NCBI RefSeq assembly: GCF_023920705.1
Contig: NZ_CP094657.1
Span: 1,116,001 to 1,180,000, forward strand
Direction: 5' to 3'
From: Acinetobacter sp. XS-4
Lineage (GTDB): Bacteria; Pseudomonadota; Gammaproteobacteria; Pseudomonadales; Moraxellaceae
Length of the DNA stretch: 64,000 nt
Part shown: piece after piece, positions 63,588-64,000 of the stretch
Numbering within the stretch: the first letter of the stretch is position 1
How the letters are laid out: each line of letters opens with the position of its first letter
Notes under the pieces: generated by a model
Told to the model about the DNA's origin: nothing
The model's database searches: none
The model's input: only the letters and a program-made list of their open reading frames with translations
Translations under genes and position numbers: made by a program

Positions 63588-64000
63588 TTAATCTGCCTGA
63601 CATTGTTTTAATGTTTTAGTAAATTCAGCCAAAACACTCATTTTCTCTAAAGCTTGTCCGCCATAGATAATATCTTGAGCGAATGAAACAGCTTGAGCAT
63701 AAGTTTTGGTAATACCAGCAACATAAATACCAGCACCCGCATTAAGCGCAATCATGTTTGCTGCTTTTTCGCCAATGTCAGTTTTATTTTTACCTAATGC
63801 ATCTTTGATCAGTTTTAAGCTTGCCGCTGCATCTGTAACCACTAAGCCATTTAGGGTTTGTGATTCAATGCCGACATCTTCTGGATTAAGTGTCCATTCA
63901 GTAATTTCGCCGTCTTTAAGCTCTGCAATAGCAGTAGGAGCAGCAAGGCTGATTTCATCGAGGCCATCTCTTGAATGAACAACCATCACGTGTTCAGCAC
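63588..64000 (-). CDS. trpD: Anthranilate phosphoribosyltransferase (partial, N-terminus outside window)
   Basis: The C-terminal 137 codons of TrpD. The open frame runs off the right edge; [20 protein letters not shown] is the family's C-terminal substrate block, and the last helices (AKSFAQ-like region, here [12 protein letters not shown]) follow. The visible part is intact. Confidence 0.96.
   Translation of the reverse strand, partial: AEHVMVVHSRDGLDEISLAAPTAIAELKDGEITEWTLNPEDVGIESQTLNGLVVTDAAASLKLIKDALGKNKTDIGEKAANMIALNAGAGIYVAGITKTYAQAVSFAQDIIYGGQALEKMSVLAEFTKTLKQCQAD

Overview
The window looks like chromosomal DNA of the Acinetobacter calcoaceticus-baumannii complex. The best species-level marker is an ADC-type class C beta-lactamase next to folE (60-62 kb). 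Gene content and low-GC codon use agree (surE-nlpD without rpoS, epmB/efp, CstA-YbdD, hemE, trpDC-smr). From memory, the ADC protein differs from the usual A. baumannii alleles at many positions, so a sister species such as A. pittii, A. calcoaceticus or a relative is at least as likely.

Layout: 0-20.6 kb is ordinary core genome: gamma carbonic anhydrase (cut by the edge), dacC, two paralogous small secreted proteins, surE, nlpD-like, a LysR regulator, a Lon-like protease, ampG, gloA, an SBF transporter, rpmE, two c-di-GMP-related proteins, epmB divergent from efp, and cstA-ybdD. It ends with a tRNA-Val(GAC) gene at 20614-20690.

20.7-45 kb is accessory and mosaic. Degenerate copies of the tRNA-Val 3' end lie at 21962-22010 and 37791-37815. 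A repeat made of two hairpins (called R here) occurs three times, near 22.0, 37.8 and 40.9 kb. Twice the same unit appears: R, then minus-strand cargo, then a long non-coding structured region (called C here), then a TetR gene on the plus strand. Cargo is a membrane protein in unit 1 and an arsenic operon (arsR-arsC-acr3-arsH) in unit 2. The two C regions have helices with different sequence but kept pairing, and are more alike than the TetR proteins they precede. Also here are a DUF3644/HEPN-like gene directly behind the tRNA and a secreted NucA/NucB-type DNase paired with a MoeA-like protein that has lost its active site.

Between the units (24.5-37.6 kb) lies a catabolic block: LysR regulator, BCCT transporter, Rieske oxygenase, aldehyde dehydrogenase, rubredoxin-reductase fusion, FAD amine oxidase-like protein, cupin, porin, MarC protein, two EamA exporters and a lone Phd/YefM antitoxin. 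A 14-bp motif, TGANTTTTNNTCAT, recurs five times in the intergenic regions of this block and suggests one regulon.

45-53 kb holds a LysR/DoxX/VOC/porin/M17-N operon, then a hydroxyaspartate-type dehydratase with a frameshifted imino-acid reductase partner and a YheO-like regulator that has a repeated operator. 53-64 kb returns to core genes: pirin, L,D-transpeptidase, hemE, DUF817, DUF3015, DUF4105, blaADC, folE, smr, trpC and trpD (cut by the edge).
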